Below are positions 14,546 to 21,906 of a stretch of 25,070 nt of DNA, piece after piece. The position numbers were made by a program, and so were the translations under genes. Each line of letters begins with the position of its first letter. Position 1 is the stretch's first letter. The notes beneath the pieces were generated by a model. The model ran no database searches. It worked only from the letters and a program-made list of their open reading frames with translations, and was not told the DNA's origin. The stretch comes from Nitrososphaerota archaeon (GTDB taxonomy: Archaea; Thermoproteota; Nitrososphaeria; Nitrososphaerales; UBA183): positions 1 through 25,070 of the forward strand of contig JAFLZI010000006.1 of the NCBI GenBank assembly GCA_029785625.1, read 5' to 3'.

Positions 14546-14961
14546 GCGCCGCCGAAGACACCCTTGTCGTCGTGAAGCCCGACGGGGTGAGGCGTGGCAT
14601 CGTCGGAGAGATAATCGGCAGGTTCGAGAAGAAGGGATTCGCCGTCAAGAGGCTCCAGATGCTCACGATGTCCAGGCCCCAGGCGGAGGAGTTCTACAGC
14701 GTCCACAAGGAAAAGCCATTCTTCGGGGAGCTCGTCTCCTTCATCTCGTCTGGTCCTGTCGTCGGGGCGGTCCTCTCAGGGAGGGACGCGATAGCCACCG
14801 TCAGGCGCATGGTCGGGGCGACCAAGAGCTGGGAAGCAGCGGCGGGGACCATCAGGGGGGACTTCGGGCTGGGGCTCACGGACAACTGCATCCATGCCTC
14901 GGACTCTGCAGAGAGCTTTACAAAGGAGAGCGCTGCTTTCTTCGGCCAGACGCGAGGGTGA
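14542..14961 (+). CDS. ndk: Nucleoside diphosphate kinase
   Basis: Transfers the terminal phosphate of ATP to nucleoside diphosphates through a phosphohistidine, supplying GTP and other NTPs. The 139 residues include VVVKPDGVRRGIVGEIIGRF, the MVGATKSWEAAAGTIRGDFG segment (in two overlapping family motifs), and the active-site region NCIHASDSAESF with the catalytic His. GTG 14542 is chosen because it gives the normal family length and overlaps the eL24 stop (GTGA); the open frame upstream lies on eL24 and is not NDK-like. It is followed by infB after 26 bases. Confidence 0.94.
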   Translation: MSAAEDTLVVVKPDGVRRGIVGEIIGRFEKKGFAVKRLQMLTMSRPQAEEFYSVHKEKPFFGELVSFISSGPVVGAVLSGRDAIATVRRMVGATKSWEAAAGTIRGDFGLGLTDNCIHASDSAESFTKESAAFFGQTRG

Positions 14962-14987
14962 GGGCATCATAAGGAGCTGGATGGAAA

Positions 14988-17900
14988 ATGTCAGAGCAAG
15001 GCCGCATGCGGCAGCCTGTAGTCGTCATCCTAGGGCACGTAGATAGCGGCAAGTGCGTGAGCGGGGAGACCCTGCTCCAGCTGGCGGACGGGCGGATTTC
15101 GCGCGCAAAGGAACTCTTCGAGAAGCACAAGTCAGGGAGCCCGCATCAGACCCCCGATGGCGTGGCCTACCCCGCGGCCGGGCTGGACCTCCTTTCCGTG
15201 TCGTCTGGAGGGGCCATCGTCAAGAGGAGCGCGTCCTATGTCTGGAAGCTGAAGTCAGACCGCCTCGTCAGGGTGACGACCCGCGCAGGCAACGGGCTTG
15301 AAACCACCCCGGAGCACAGATTCCTGGTGTTCCAGCCTGACGGAAGAGTCGAGTACGTCGAGGCTGAAAGGCTTCGGGTTGGGGACCGCCTTGCCGTGCC
15401 ACCGTCCTGTCCAGTTGTGGCTTGGACTACCCAAGGGGTCAAAGCCGAGCTTCTTTCTCGGCTCCCTCGCGCCTTCCTGATCCGGCCCGACGCACATCTC
15501 CTGGCACGGATAGAGAAGCTCTGCCGGGAGAGGGGCATCGAGGGGGTCGCAGAAAAGGTCGGAGACAAGGACCTCGGGGAGCACCTCCGAGAGGGCCACT
15601 TCAGGGCTGACGCCTACCGGGCCCTGGCAAGCCTGTGCGGCGTCTCCAACTCCGTCGCCTACGACCACATCAAGAGGGTGAAGTTCGCCAGCCCAAGGGT
15701 TGGGGGACGAAGTTCCTTCTGGCTCAAGGTCCCAAAGTCCGAGCGGGAGCTGCTCTCAGCCTACTATCTTGTGGGATTGCTCTTTGGAGATGGCGTCGGG
15801 GGGAGGGCCTGCCTGTCCAACGCTTCGCTCTCCCTCGTCCGCGAATGCAGGGCAAGCCTGCGGAGAGCCTTCGGGGTCCCCGCGAGCGCGGTCTGGAGGA
15901 GGACCTCTTACGTCGTGGCGCACAGGGGGAGTAGGACCTTTTCTGAGTTTCTGGTGTCGGCGTTCGGCTGTCCGCGCGCCGGCAGGACGCGAATCGCCAC
16001 TCTGCCCGACGTCGTGACTTCCGCGCCCGACGCCTTCTCCGCCGCGTTTCTGACCGGCCTTTTTGACGCCGAAGGTTGGGTCGAGAAGGGAAAGAGCCTG
16101 GGGATCTCCATGGAGAGTCCAGACTTGATGAGGCGGCTGCCGATGTTGCTGCAGAGGTTCGGGATCCTGGCATATTACGCCAAGGAAGCGAGCAAGGATG
16201 GGCTGGTGATAGGCGGGGCTACGAACCTGGCGGCCTTTAGCGCCAGCATAGGCTTCCGGGCGCCGGAAAAAGCACGTCTGCTCGAGACCGCCAAGGCGAA
16301 AGCCCAGCCTGACCGGGTCTTCGGCACTGCCCCTGCGGCAGGACCGTCGAACGACTTCAGGCCCAGGTACCGAGCCGTCGGGGACGGAGGCCTCCAGCCG
16401 AACTACCACCAGGGGAATAATCTCACTGGCCGCGCTTTGGAGGCGGTCCTCTCAATCCCGGAGCACCGCCAGGAGGTCGAGCTGCTCAAGAACCTGACGT
16501 CGTTCAGGACCGTTACCGTCTGTAAGGTCGAATCCTTGGAAGGGGACTTCGACGTGTTCGACTTCACCGTCGACGAAGATCATAACTTCCTGGCGAACTG
16601 CTTGGTGGTCCATAACACCAGCCTGGCGGATGTCCTCAGGGGGACCGGGGTCCAGGCCCGGGAAGTGGGCGGGATAACCCAGGAGATAGGCGCGAGCTTC
16701 TTCCCCATGGAGACGCTGAAGGCGATATGCGGGCCCCTTCTGGACAGGGCTGGGGGGGAGCTGCAGATCCCCGGCCTCCTCATGATCGACACCCCCGGGC
16801 ACGCCGTCTTCTCGAACCTCAGGCTCAGGGGAGGGTCGGCGGCTGACATCGCGATCCTGGTTGTCGACGTGCTGAAGGGGCTGGAGAACCAGACGCTGGA
16901 GAGCATCGACATCTTGAAGCAGAGGCGGGTCCCCTTCCTCGTCGCCCTCAACAAGATTGACATGATCAACGGATGGAGGAAGGGGAGCAAGGGCCCACTC
17001 CTTCAGGTCATGAAGGACCAGGTCCCGTCCTGGGGGGACGAGCTGGAGGAGCGCCTGTACAACGTCGTCGGCGGGCTGGGCCGCCTCGGCTTCCAGTCGG
17101 ACGCCTATCACAGGGTCAAGGACTTCCGCCAGCAGGTGTCCATCGTCCCGGTGTCGGCCAGGGCGCCGGTGGGGATGCCCGAGATGCTGTCCATGCTGAT
17201 CGGCCTCGCGCAGCAGTTTCTGAAGGGGAAGCTCAGCATGGTTGACACCGCCACGGGCCGCGGGATAATCCTCGAGCTCCAGGAGGAGGTGGGCATCGGC
17301 CAGACTGCGAACGTCATCCTCACCGAGGGGAACCTCCGCGTCGGGGACTCCATCTCCCTGGTCCGCAGGGACGGCGCGTTCAAATCAAAGGTGAAGGCCC
17401 TGTTCATGCCGAAGCCGCTGGACGAGATGCGCGACCCCAGGGACAAGTTCACCCCGGTGGACGCAGTCTACGCAGCGGCCGGGGTGAAGCTCGTCTCCCC
17501 TGACCTCGGAGGGGTGGTGGCTGGTACCTCGGTGGCGTCCTTCTCCACCGAGAGGCAGTTCCAGAGCCTGAAGGTGGAGATGGAGAAGGAGCTCTCCAAC
17601 ATAGTGGTCAAGACCGACAACATGGGGGTCATAGTGAAGGCGGGGAGCATCGGAGGCCTGGAGGCCCTCGTGAGGATGCTGGAGGAGAGGGGCGTCCCGG
17701 TGAGGGAGACGGACATCGGGGACATCTCGAAGAACGATATCGTCAGCGCCCAGGTCGTGGGGGACCACGACCCCTACCTCGGCGCGATCCTCGGCTTCGA
17801 CTCCAAGGTCCTTCCAGAGGCCAGGGAGCACGCGGGCTCGAGCCCGATCTTTGTCTCCTCGATAATCTACGAGGTCATAGACAACTACACCAACTGGGCT

Positions 17901-18338
17901 GCGGCGAAGAGGGATGCGGATGAGAAGGCTGCGCTCTCGAACCTTACGAGGCCGTGCAAGCTGAAGGTACTCCCCGGGGCCTTCTTCAGGCGCAACGACC
18001 CTGCGGTGTTCGGGGTCAGGGTGGTCGCCGGTCGCCTCCGGCCCAAGGTGAGGTTGATGTCGACGGGGAGTGTCGAGCTGGGGACGGTCGAGCAGGTGCA
18101 GGACAACGGCAAGGCTGTCGGCGAGGCGAAGGAGGGGGAAGAGGTCGCGATCTCCGTGCAGGGCCCCACCCTCGGCAGGCAGGTGAAGGAGCACGACACC
18201 CTCTACACCATGCCCCGCAGCCATGAGGCGAAGCTGCTCCGGACCAAGCTCCTCGGCTCGCTCACAGAGGCAGAGAAGCAGGTGCTGGACGAGATAGTCG
18301 CGATAAAGTCCCCGTCTGACCCGATGTACGGGTTTTAG
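14988..18338 (+). CDS. infB: Translation initiation factor IF-2 (aIF5B) precursor with intein
   Basis: GTPase promoting subunit joining at translation initiation, equivalent to eIF5B. The precursor is 1116 residues: 22 N-extein residues ending GHVDSGK, a 521-residue intein (23-543), and 573 C-extein residues. The spliced product of 595 residues is the usual archaeal length. After splicing the P-loop reads GHVDSGKTSL, followed by GGITQEIGASFFP (switch I), DTPGHAVF (switch II) and NKIDM, then the beta-barrel and C-terminal domains with GVIVKAGSIGGLEAL and VRLMSTGSVELGTV. The P-loop has Ser where most factors have His or Thr. ATG 14988 has AAGGAG at 14971-14976. Splicing is required for function because the insertion interrupts the P-loop. 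Confidence 0.96.
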   Translation: MSEQGRMRQPVVVILGHVDSGKCVSGETLLQLADGRISRAKELFEKHKSGSPHQTPDGVAYPAAGLDLLSVSSGGAIVKRSASYVWKLKSDRLVRVTTRAGNGLETTPEHRFLVFQPDGRVEYVEAERLRVGDRLAVPPSCPVVAWTTQGVKAELLSRLPRAFLIRPDAHLLARIEKLCRERGIEGVAEKVGDKDLGEHLREGHFRADAYRALASLCGVSNSVAYDHIKRVKFASPRVGGRSSFWLKVPKSERELLSAYYLVGLLFGDGVGGRACLSNASLSLVRECRASLRRAFGVPASAVWRRTSYVVAHRGSRTFSEFLVSAFGCPRAGRTRIATLPDVVTSAPDAFSAAFLTGLFDAEGWVEKGKSLGISMESPDLMRRLPMLLQRFGILAYYAKEASKDGLVIGGATNLAAFSASIGFRAPEKARLLETAKAKAQPDRVFGTAPAAGPSNDFRPRYRAVGDGGLQPNYHQGNNLTGRALEAVLSIPEHRQEVELLKNLTSFRTVTVCKVESLEGDFDVFDFTVDEDHNFLANCLVVHNTSLADVLRGTGVQAREVGGITQEIGASFFPMETLKAICGPLLDRAGGELQIPGLLMIDTPGHAVFSNLRLRGGSAADIAILVVDVLKGLENQTLESIDILKQRRVPFLVALNKIDMINGWRKGSKGPLLQVMKDQVPSWGDELEERLYNVVGGLGRLGFQSDAYHRVKDFRQQVSIVPVSARAPVGMPEMLSMLIGLAQQFLKGKLSMVDTATGRGIILELQEEVGIGQTANVILTEGNLRVGDSISLVRRDGAFKSKVKALFMPKPLDEMRDPRDKFTPVDAVYAAAGVKLVSPDLGGVVAGTSVASFSTERQFQSLKVEMEKELSNIVVKTDNMGVIVKAGSIGGLEALVRMLEERGVPVRETDIGDISKNDIVSAQVVGDHDPYLGAILGFDSKVLPEAREHAGSSPIFVSSIIYEVIDNYTNWAAAKRDADEKAALSNLTRPCKLKVLPGAFFRRNDPAVFGVRVVAGRLRPKVRLMSTGSVELGTVEQVQDNGKAVGEAKEGEEVAISVQGPTLGRQVKEHDTLYTMPRSHEAKLLRTKLLGSLTEAEKQVLDEIVAIKSPSDPMYGF
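15054..16616 (+). mobile_element. Intein with LAGLIDADG homing endonuclease, inside infB
   Basis: A 521-residue protein intron between the P-loop Lys and Thr of IF-2. Splicing residues are intact: Cys1 (CVSGETLLQLADGR, block A), TTPEH (block B, precursor residues 106-110), the C-terminal VVHN with penultimate His and final Asn, and Thr as the first C-extein residue. The dodecapeptide motifs LVGLLFGDG (261-269) and LTGLFDAEG (355-363) keep an acidic residue each, so the endonuclease may be active. A helical, possibly DNA-binding segment (about 165-245, ALASLCGVSNSVAYDHIKR) precedes them. The conserved P-loop is a frequent intein site because it hampers loss. Confidence 0.93.
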
Positions 18339-18339
18339 A

Positions 18340-18347
18340 TTTATTTA
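18340..18347 (+). promoter_or_regulatory. TATA box for eS6
   Basis: TTTATTTA begins 2 bases after the infB stop and is centred 26 bases before the eS6 ATG, so the eS6 transcript is probably leaderless. No ribosome binding site is seen before that ATG, which fits. Confidence 0.6.
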
Positions 18348-18369
18348 CCTGAAGTCGGAGCCGACTTCG

Positions 18370-18729
18370 ATGGTCAACTTCAAGCTGGTGCTCTCGGACC
18401 CCAAGACCGGGAAATCGGAGGCCCACGAGGTGAAGGACGCCAGCGCGCAGCTCCTGATGGGGAGGAAGATCGGGGACGTCCTGGACGGGGCCACCATCGG
18501 GCTCGCTGGGAGGATAATGATCACCGGGGGGAGCGACAAGGCGGGGTTCCCCATGCGCGCCGACACCCAGGGGGGCGGGAAGAACTACGTCCTCCTCACC
18601 CGCGGGGTGGGGTATAGGACGAAGGAGGACGGGGTCAAGAAGCGCAAGCTCGTGAGGGGGGGCACCATCACCGAGGAGACGTTCCAGGTGAACGCCAAGC
18701 GCCTCGACGAGGCGTCCAAGCCCAACTAG
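18370..18729 (+). CDS. rps6e: 30S ribosomal protein eS6
   Basis: Small-subunit protein shared with eukaryotes. The 119 residues hold the archaeal eS6 core: FKLVLSDPKTGKSEAHEV, LLMGRKIGDVLDG, ITGGSDKAGFPMR and the basic RGVGYRTKEDGVKKRKLVRGG (two contiguous pieces), then ITEETFQVN. It lacks the phosphorylated C-terminal extension of the eukaryotic protein, as expected in archaea. It lies 31 bases after infB with its own TATA box. The eIF2-gamma gene that often follows eS6 in archaea is absent; an Lrp regulator follows instead. Confidence 0.95.
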   Translation: MVNFKLVLSDPKTGKSEAHEVKDASAQLLMGRKIGDVLDGATIGLAGRIMITGGSDKAGFPMRADTQGGGKNYVLLTRGVGYRTKEDGVKKRKLVRGGTITEETFQVNAKRLDEASKPN

Positions 18730-18748
18730 ATTCTCAAAGTCAGAACGA

Positions 18749-18784
18749 TTTTCAGCCAAGAGTCGCCAACTCCTAGGCTGAAAA
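18749..18784. repeat. 9-base inverted repeat upstream of the Lrp gene, possible operator
   Basis: TTTTCAGCC (18749-18757) and GGCTGAAAA (18776-18784) are perfect inverted copies 18 bases apart, ending 3 bases before a TATA-like GAAATATC (18788-18795). Centre-to-centre spacing is 27 bases. The placement fits an autoregulatory site for the Lrp protein encoded next, but a terminator hairpin for eS6 is equally possible. Confidence 0.5.
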
Positions 18785-18787
18785 GTA

Positions 18788-18795
18788 GAAATATC
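18788..18795 (+). promoter_or_regulatory. TATA box for the Lrp gene
   Basis: GAAATATC is centred about 35 bases before the TTG start at 18827, predicting transcription from near 18818. It directly abuts the inverted repeat described at 18749-18784, so a protein bound there could block or assist TBP/TFB. Confidence 0.5.
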
Positions 18796-18826
18796 TCGCG
18801 GCCCGCGAGGAACCAGGCGAATCGAA

Positions 18827-19285
18827 TTGGCCAGACTGGACGATTTGGATATGAAGATACTCTCCTCGCTCCACACAGACGCGTCGGTGTCGGTCCCGAC
18901 GCTCAGCAAGGAGCTCGGGGTCAACCTCTCCGTGATGTACAGCAGGATAAAGCGCCTGCAGAAGCGGGGGGTGATAGAGCGGTTCACTGTGCAGGTCAAC
19001 GAGGACAGGCTCGGCCTGCGTGCCGGGGCGCTGGCGGGGCTCAACATCGACCCCAAGCTCAGGGAGTCCATCCTGAAGGAGGTCGAGAAGACCGAGGGGG
19101 TCAGGCTCATCAGAGAGGTGACCGGCCGCTTCGACATAATGGTCAACCTCAGGGGGCAGTCCCTGGACGAGCTGCACCGGGCCGTCTACGACGTGATAGG
19201 GAAGATCCCCGGGGTCATGCACACCGAGGTCTTCATGGAGGTCTCCAGGCGCGACCCTCCGGTGAGCTTCAGACTAATCGAGTAA
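18827..19285 (+). CDS. Lrp/AsnC-family transcriptional regulator
   Basis: DNA-binding regulator that normally forms dimers to octamers and often responds to amino acids. The 152 residues contain the classic N-terminus LDDLDMKILSSLHTDASVSV, a helix-turn-helix (LSKELGVNLSVMYSRIKRLQKRGVIERF in two pieces, about residues 24-52), and a C-terminal RAM domain (about 65-145) with VRLIREVTGRFDIMVNLRG and MHTEVFMEVSR. The start is TTG 18827, because the LDDLD motif precedes the first ATG. An inverted repeat next to its promoter suggests autoregulation. The effector and targets cannot be read from the sequence; the downstream metallopeptidase and NTase-kinase genes are candidates. Confidence 0.9.
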   Translation: MARLDDLDMKILSSLHTDASVSVPTLSKELGVNLSVMYSRIKRLQKRGVIERFTVQVNEDRLGLRAGALAGLNIDPKLRESILKEVEKTEGVRLIREVTGRFDIMVNLRGQSLDELHRAVYDVIGKIPGVMHTEVFMEVSRRDPPVSFRLIE

Positions 19286-19299
19286 CCGCCAAGGTTCAT

Positions 19300-20013
19300 A
19301 TGCACCGAGCCGAGGTCACTACCCAGTTGGATCCGCTCATACTCCTCGACCAGGCGGTGGCCCAGGAGAAGGTGCCGAGGGCCCTGGCCAAGAAGGTGCG
19401 GCTGAGGATGAAGTACCTCCAGGCCGCGGTGGAGCGGGTCGAGAAGGCCAGCGGCCTCCGCTACCCACCCTACTACGTCGAGCCGATCCTCCCAGTCTCG
19501 AAGTCTGGGAGCGAATACGGCCAGATGGGGGTGCTGTTCGCCAGGGTGATCCCCACGGCGGTCAACGGGAGCGTCCTCATCCTCGTCCAGTTCACCGCCG
19601 CCCTGGTCGCCTTCGGGACCAAGGGGACCATGGACGCGGTCGCTGCCCACGAGTTCACGCACTACGTCGACCTCGTCCGGAAGCTCAGCACCACCAACGT
19701 CACCAGCGATGAGGCTGCCACCACGCTCTATGAGGCGGCCTTCGCCGACGCTGAGCGCGTGACCCCTCCCAGGCTGATCTTCTCCGACAAGCCCCTGGTC
19801 TCCCTCATCAGCAGGAAGTTCAAGAACGAGCTCGCCGACGAAGCCCTCAACAAGAGGGTGGGGGCGGGATGGATTGCGAAGAACCTCCCCATACGCCTGG
19901 TGGGGCCAGAAGAGAACAGGATCAGCCTGTCCATGGACGCGGTGGCGGCCACGAAGTTCGACCCGGCTGTCCTGACGAGGGTGGCCCAGCTCAGAGAGAA
20001 GGCCCGCCCTTGA
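19300..20013 (+). CDS. Putative zinc metallopeptidase (HExxH protein)
   Basis: A 237-residue protein with the zinc-protease motif AAHEFTHYVD (His117, Glu118, His121). A downstream acidic stretch (SDEAATTLYEAAFADAE, about 136-152) could give a third, glutamate ligand as in gluzincins. The region before the motif (NGSVLILVQFTAALVAFG, 89-106) is hydrophobic but looks like core strand and helix rather than a membrane anchor. The N-terminal 60 residues are helical and basic. I cannot name the peptidase family. It starts 14 bases after the Lrp gene, and its TGA overlaps the TTG start of the NTase-kinase gene, so those two are translationally coupled. Substrate unknown. Confidence 0.7.
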   Translation: MHRAEVTTQLDPLILLDQAVAQEKVPRALAKKVRLRMKYLQAAVERVEKASGLRYPPYYVEPILPVSKSGSEYGQMGVLFARVIPTAVNGSVLILVQFTAALVAFGTKGTMDAVAAHEFTHYVDLVRKLSTTNVTSDEAATTLYEAAFADAERVTPPRLIFSDKPLVSLISRKFKNELADEALNKRVGAGWIAKNLPIRLVGPEENRISLSMDAVAATKFDPAVLTRVAQLREKARP

Positions 20014-21635
20014 GGCTGACAGAGGAGGAGCGCTCCACGGTGGAGCGACTCTCCGCCGCGCTCGTGGAGCCTTCGAGGACTTCAGGCGTGGCGGCCTACG
20101 GCTCGAAGGTAGCGGGGTACGCCAGGCCCGACTCCGACTACGACGTAATCATCGTAGCGAAGCGTTTCAGGGAGGGGGTGCGATACAGGTACGTGGACGA
20201 CCCGGTCGCGGCCTCGGCCCTGATCGTCGACGAAGACATGCTGGTCCAGGACGCCCGGTCGTCCTACCTCGGAGAGTTCGTCGTAGGGAGGCTGCTCAAC
20301 GTCTACGAGCCCCTGTCCAACCCGGAGCTCTTCAGGGCCGTGGAGCGCGAGTACAAGAAGAGGGTGATAGTCGAAGCCCTCCTCGACCTGTCCTCCGACT
20401 ACGGGGAGTTCGGCAGCCGCCTGGTCGTCCCATACGACTACTTCCTCTTCGAGAAGCTCCACAGCCGCGCCGCCATCTACCCGCCGGCGCTCTACAGCTA
20501 CGTCCACACCTACACGTCGAGGCTGGGGGACGAGAACCGGGCCGCCTCGGTGGAGGGGTTCCGCTCTGCCGCCGAGTCTCTCCAGCCGAGGGGGTTCCTC
20601 GTCGCCGAGCCGGAAGGCGTGAGGATCGTCCCCGAGAAGCTGAAAGGCGACGCGTTCACGAGGGTGCAATCGCTCTTCTCCGTCACCGCGAGGGGGCTGG
20701 CGCAGTATGCGGTCCACGGCTACGCGGGGAGGGTCGGGCCTTCGGTGTTCAGCAGGGAGGCGCTGTCGAAGCTTAGGCGGATGAGAGATGCGCCGCCGAA
20801 GTTCGCCCCGCTGGAGGTCCCCCGCTCGCTGCTGAAGCTGGACGAGGGCGCCGTGATCCCTGACGCTTCCTTCCTCGTGAAGGAGCTGGCCCGGCTGCTT
20901 GGGTTCGACACCTATTCCACGACAGAGAAGGACATCGGGGAGCCCTACTCCACCACCAGGGTCCTCACCTTCAGGAGCGGCCCGACGGAGAGGTCGGTGG
21001 TGGTGAAGAACTACACTGACGTGAGGTCCCTGAAGTGGGCCCTCCTGGGGGTATGGGCCTCGGCTGCGAACAAGTTCAGCGCCGGGCCGCTCATCAGGAT
21101 GGACCGAGAGTATGGGGCGACCCTCGCCCTGAGAGCGAAGGGGGTCCTCGTCCCCCTGGTCCTCGCCGTCGCGCCGGCCGAACGGGTCCTGGTGAAGGAA
21201 TTCGTCACTGGCCCGACCCTCTCTTCGCAGATCAACGCCTTCCTCAAGGATGAGGGCGCCCCTCTCCCCCAGGTAGGGTCCTACGGGGCCCTGATGGCCA
21301 GGGTCCACGGCTGGGGGATGGCGCTGGGGGACGCCAAGCCGAGCAACGTCGTAGTCTCAGGGGACGGCCTCTACTTGACCGACCTGGAGCAGGCCTGCCA
21401 GGGCGGGGACCAGGCTTGGGACGTGGCCGAGTTCCTATACTACACCGCGAAGCTGTCCAACAGGGAGGATGCCATGAAGAGGGTGGCCGCCTCGTTCCTA
21501 GACTCATACGTCCGAGAGGGGGACAGGTCGAGCGTCGGGAAGGCAAAGGGGTCAAAGTACTTCGGGCCGTTCAGGCCCTTCCTCACCCCGGGGATGGCAA
21601 AGATGCTCAGGGAACTGTTGTCCGCCTACGCCTAG
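20010..21635 (+). CDS. Nucleotidyltransferase fused to an atypical Bud32/RIO-like kinase
   Basis: A 541-residue two-domain protein. Residues 25-50 carry a DNA polymerase beta-type nucleotidyltransferase motif, AYGSKVAGYARPDSDYDVII, with Gly31-Ser32 and acidic Asp43, Asp45. The C-terminal part has kinase elements: VVVKNY with Lys333 in the N-lobe, VLVKEFVTG at the hinge (393-401), the catalytic loop GDAKPSNVVV (Asp441, Asn446), and TDLEQA (Asp458) in place of DFG. This resembles the lipopolysaccharide-kinase/Bud32/RIO group rather than canonical Ser/Thr kinases. The linker (60-290) has no known domain that I can see. TTG 20010 overlaps the metallopeptidase stop. Substrates are unknown; tRNA or protein modification are possibilities. 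Confidence 0.8.
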   Translation: MRLTEEERSTVERLSAALVEPSRTSGVAAYGSKVAGYARPDSDYDVIIVAKRFREGVRYRYVDDPVAASALIVDEDMLVQDARSSYLGEFVVGRLLNVYEPLSNPELFRAVEREYKKRVIVEALLDLSSDYGEFGSRLVVPYDYFLFEKLHSRAAIYPPALYSYVHTYTSRLGDENRAASVEGFRSAAESLQPRGFLVAEPEGVRIVPEKLKGDAFTRVQSLFSVTARGLAQYAVHGYAGRVGPSVFSREALSKLRRMRDAPPKFAPLEVPRSLLKLDEGAVIPDASFLVKELARLLGFDTYSTTEKDIGEPYSTTRVLTFRSGPTERSVVVKNYTDVRSLKWALLGVWASAANKFSAGPLIRMDREYGATLALRAKGVLVPLVLAVAPAERVLVKEFVTGPTLSSQINAFLKDEGAPLPQVGSYGALMARVHGWGMALGDAKPSNVVVSGDGLYLTDLEQACQGGDQAWDVAEFLYYTAKLSNREDAMKRVAASFLDSYVREGDRSSVGKAKGSKYFGPFRPFLTPGMAKMLRELLSAYA

Positions 21636-21649
21636 CTCTCCTAGGCGTA
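21627..21649. terminator. Perfect inverted repeat containing both convergent stop codons
   Basis: TACGCCTAG (21627-21635) and CTAGGCGTA (21641-21649) form a 9-base-pair stem with a 5-base loop. Each arm encodes the last codons of one gene (Tyr-Ala-stop for both the NTase-kinase and eS31), and the genes end 5 bases apart. It probably works as a bidirectional terminator or 3'-end processing element. Confidence 0.6.
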
Positions 21650-21904
21650 TGTGGTGTAGCCGCAGTGGCCGCAGGTGAGCCTGTTGCCATGCTGGGCCAT
21701 GAAGTACCCTCTGCCGCACCTCGAGCACTCCTTCCTCAGCCTGGTCAGCGAGCTCTCGTCGACCTTGTAGAGCTTGTGGACCTGTATCCTCCTCTTCGGG
21801 GCCTTCGGCTTCGCCTTCTTCTCTGGCTTCTTCTCCTCCACGGGCGCCGCTGCTTCGGCGGGGGCTGGCGCGGGCGCTGGAGCGGGGGCCGGCTGCTTGG
21901 ACAT
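21641..21904 (-). CDS. rps27ae: 30S ribosomal protein eS31 (S27Ae) with Pro/Ala-rich N-terminal extension
   Basis: Zinc-ribbon protein of the small-subunit beak; in eukaryotes it is made as a ubiquitin fusion. The C-terminal half is standard: RRIQVHKLYKVDESSLTRLR, then CSRCGRGYFMAQHGNRLTCGHCGYTTYA (four cysteines as CxxC...CxxC). The first 38 residues or so are a Pro/Ala repeat followed by a Glu/Lys-rich stretch, not a ubiquitin-like fold, and make the 87-residue protein longer than the usual 50-60. ATG 21904 follows the eS24 stop by 2 bases. It is convergent with the NTase-kinase gene, sharing a palindromic 3' end. Confidence 0.94.
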   Translation of the reverse strand: MSKQPAPAPAPAPAPAEAAAPVEEKKPEKKAKPKAPKRRIQVHKLYKVDESSLTRLRKECSRCGRGYFMAQHGNRLTCGHCGYTTYA

Positions 21905-21906
21905 GC

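Noticed and set aside
20082..21308. Minus-strand open frame of about 408 codons opposite the NTase-kinase gene
   Set aside because: Arg/Pro/Gly/Asp-biased antisense shadow without motifs; the plus strand carries recognisable catalytic motifs.
21791..21904. Ubiquitin-like fusion at the N-terminus of eS31
   Set aside because: The leader is a Pro/Ala repeat with a Glu/Lys linker, far too short and compositionally wrong for a ubiquitin fold.
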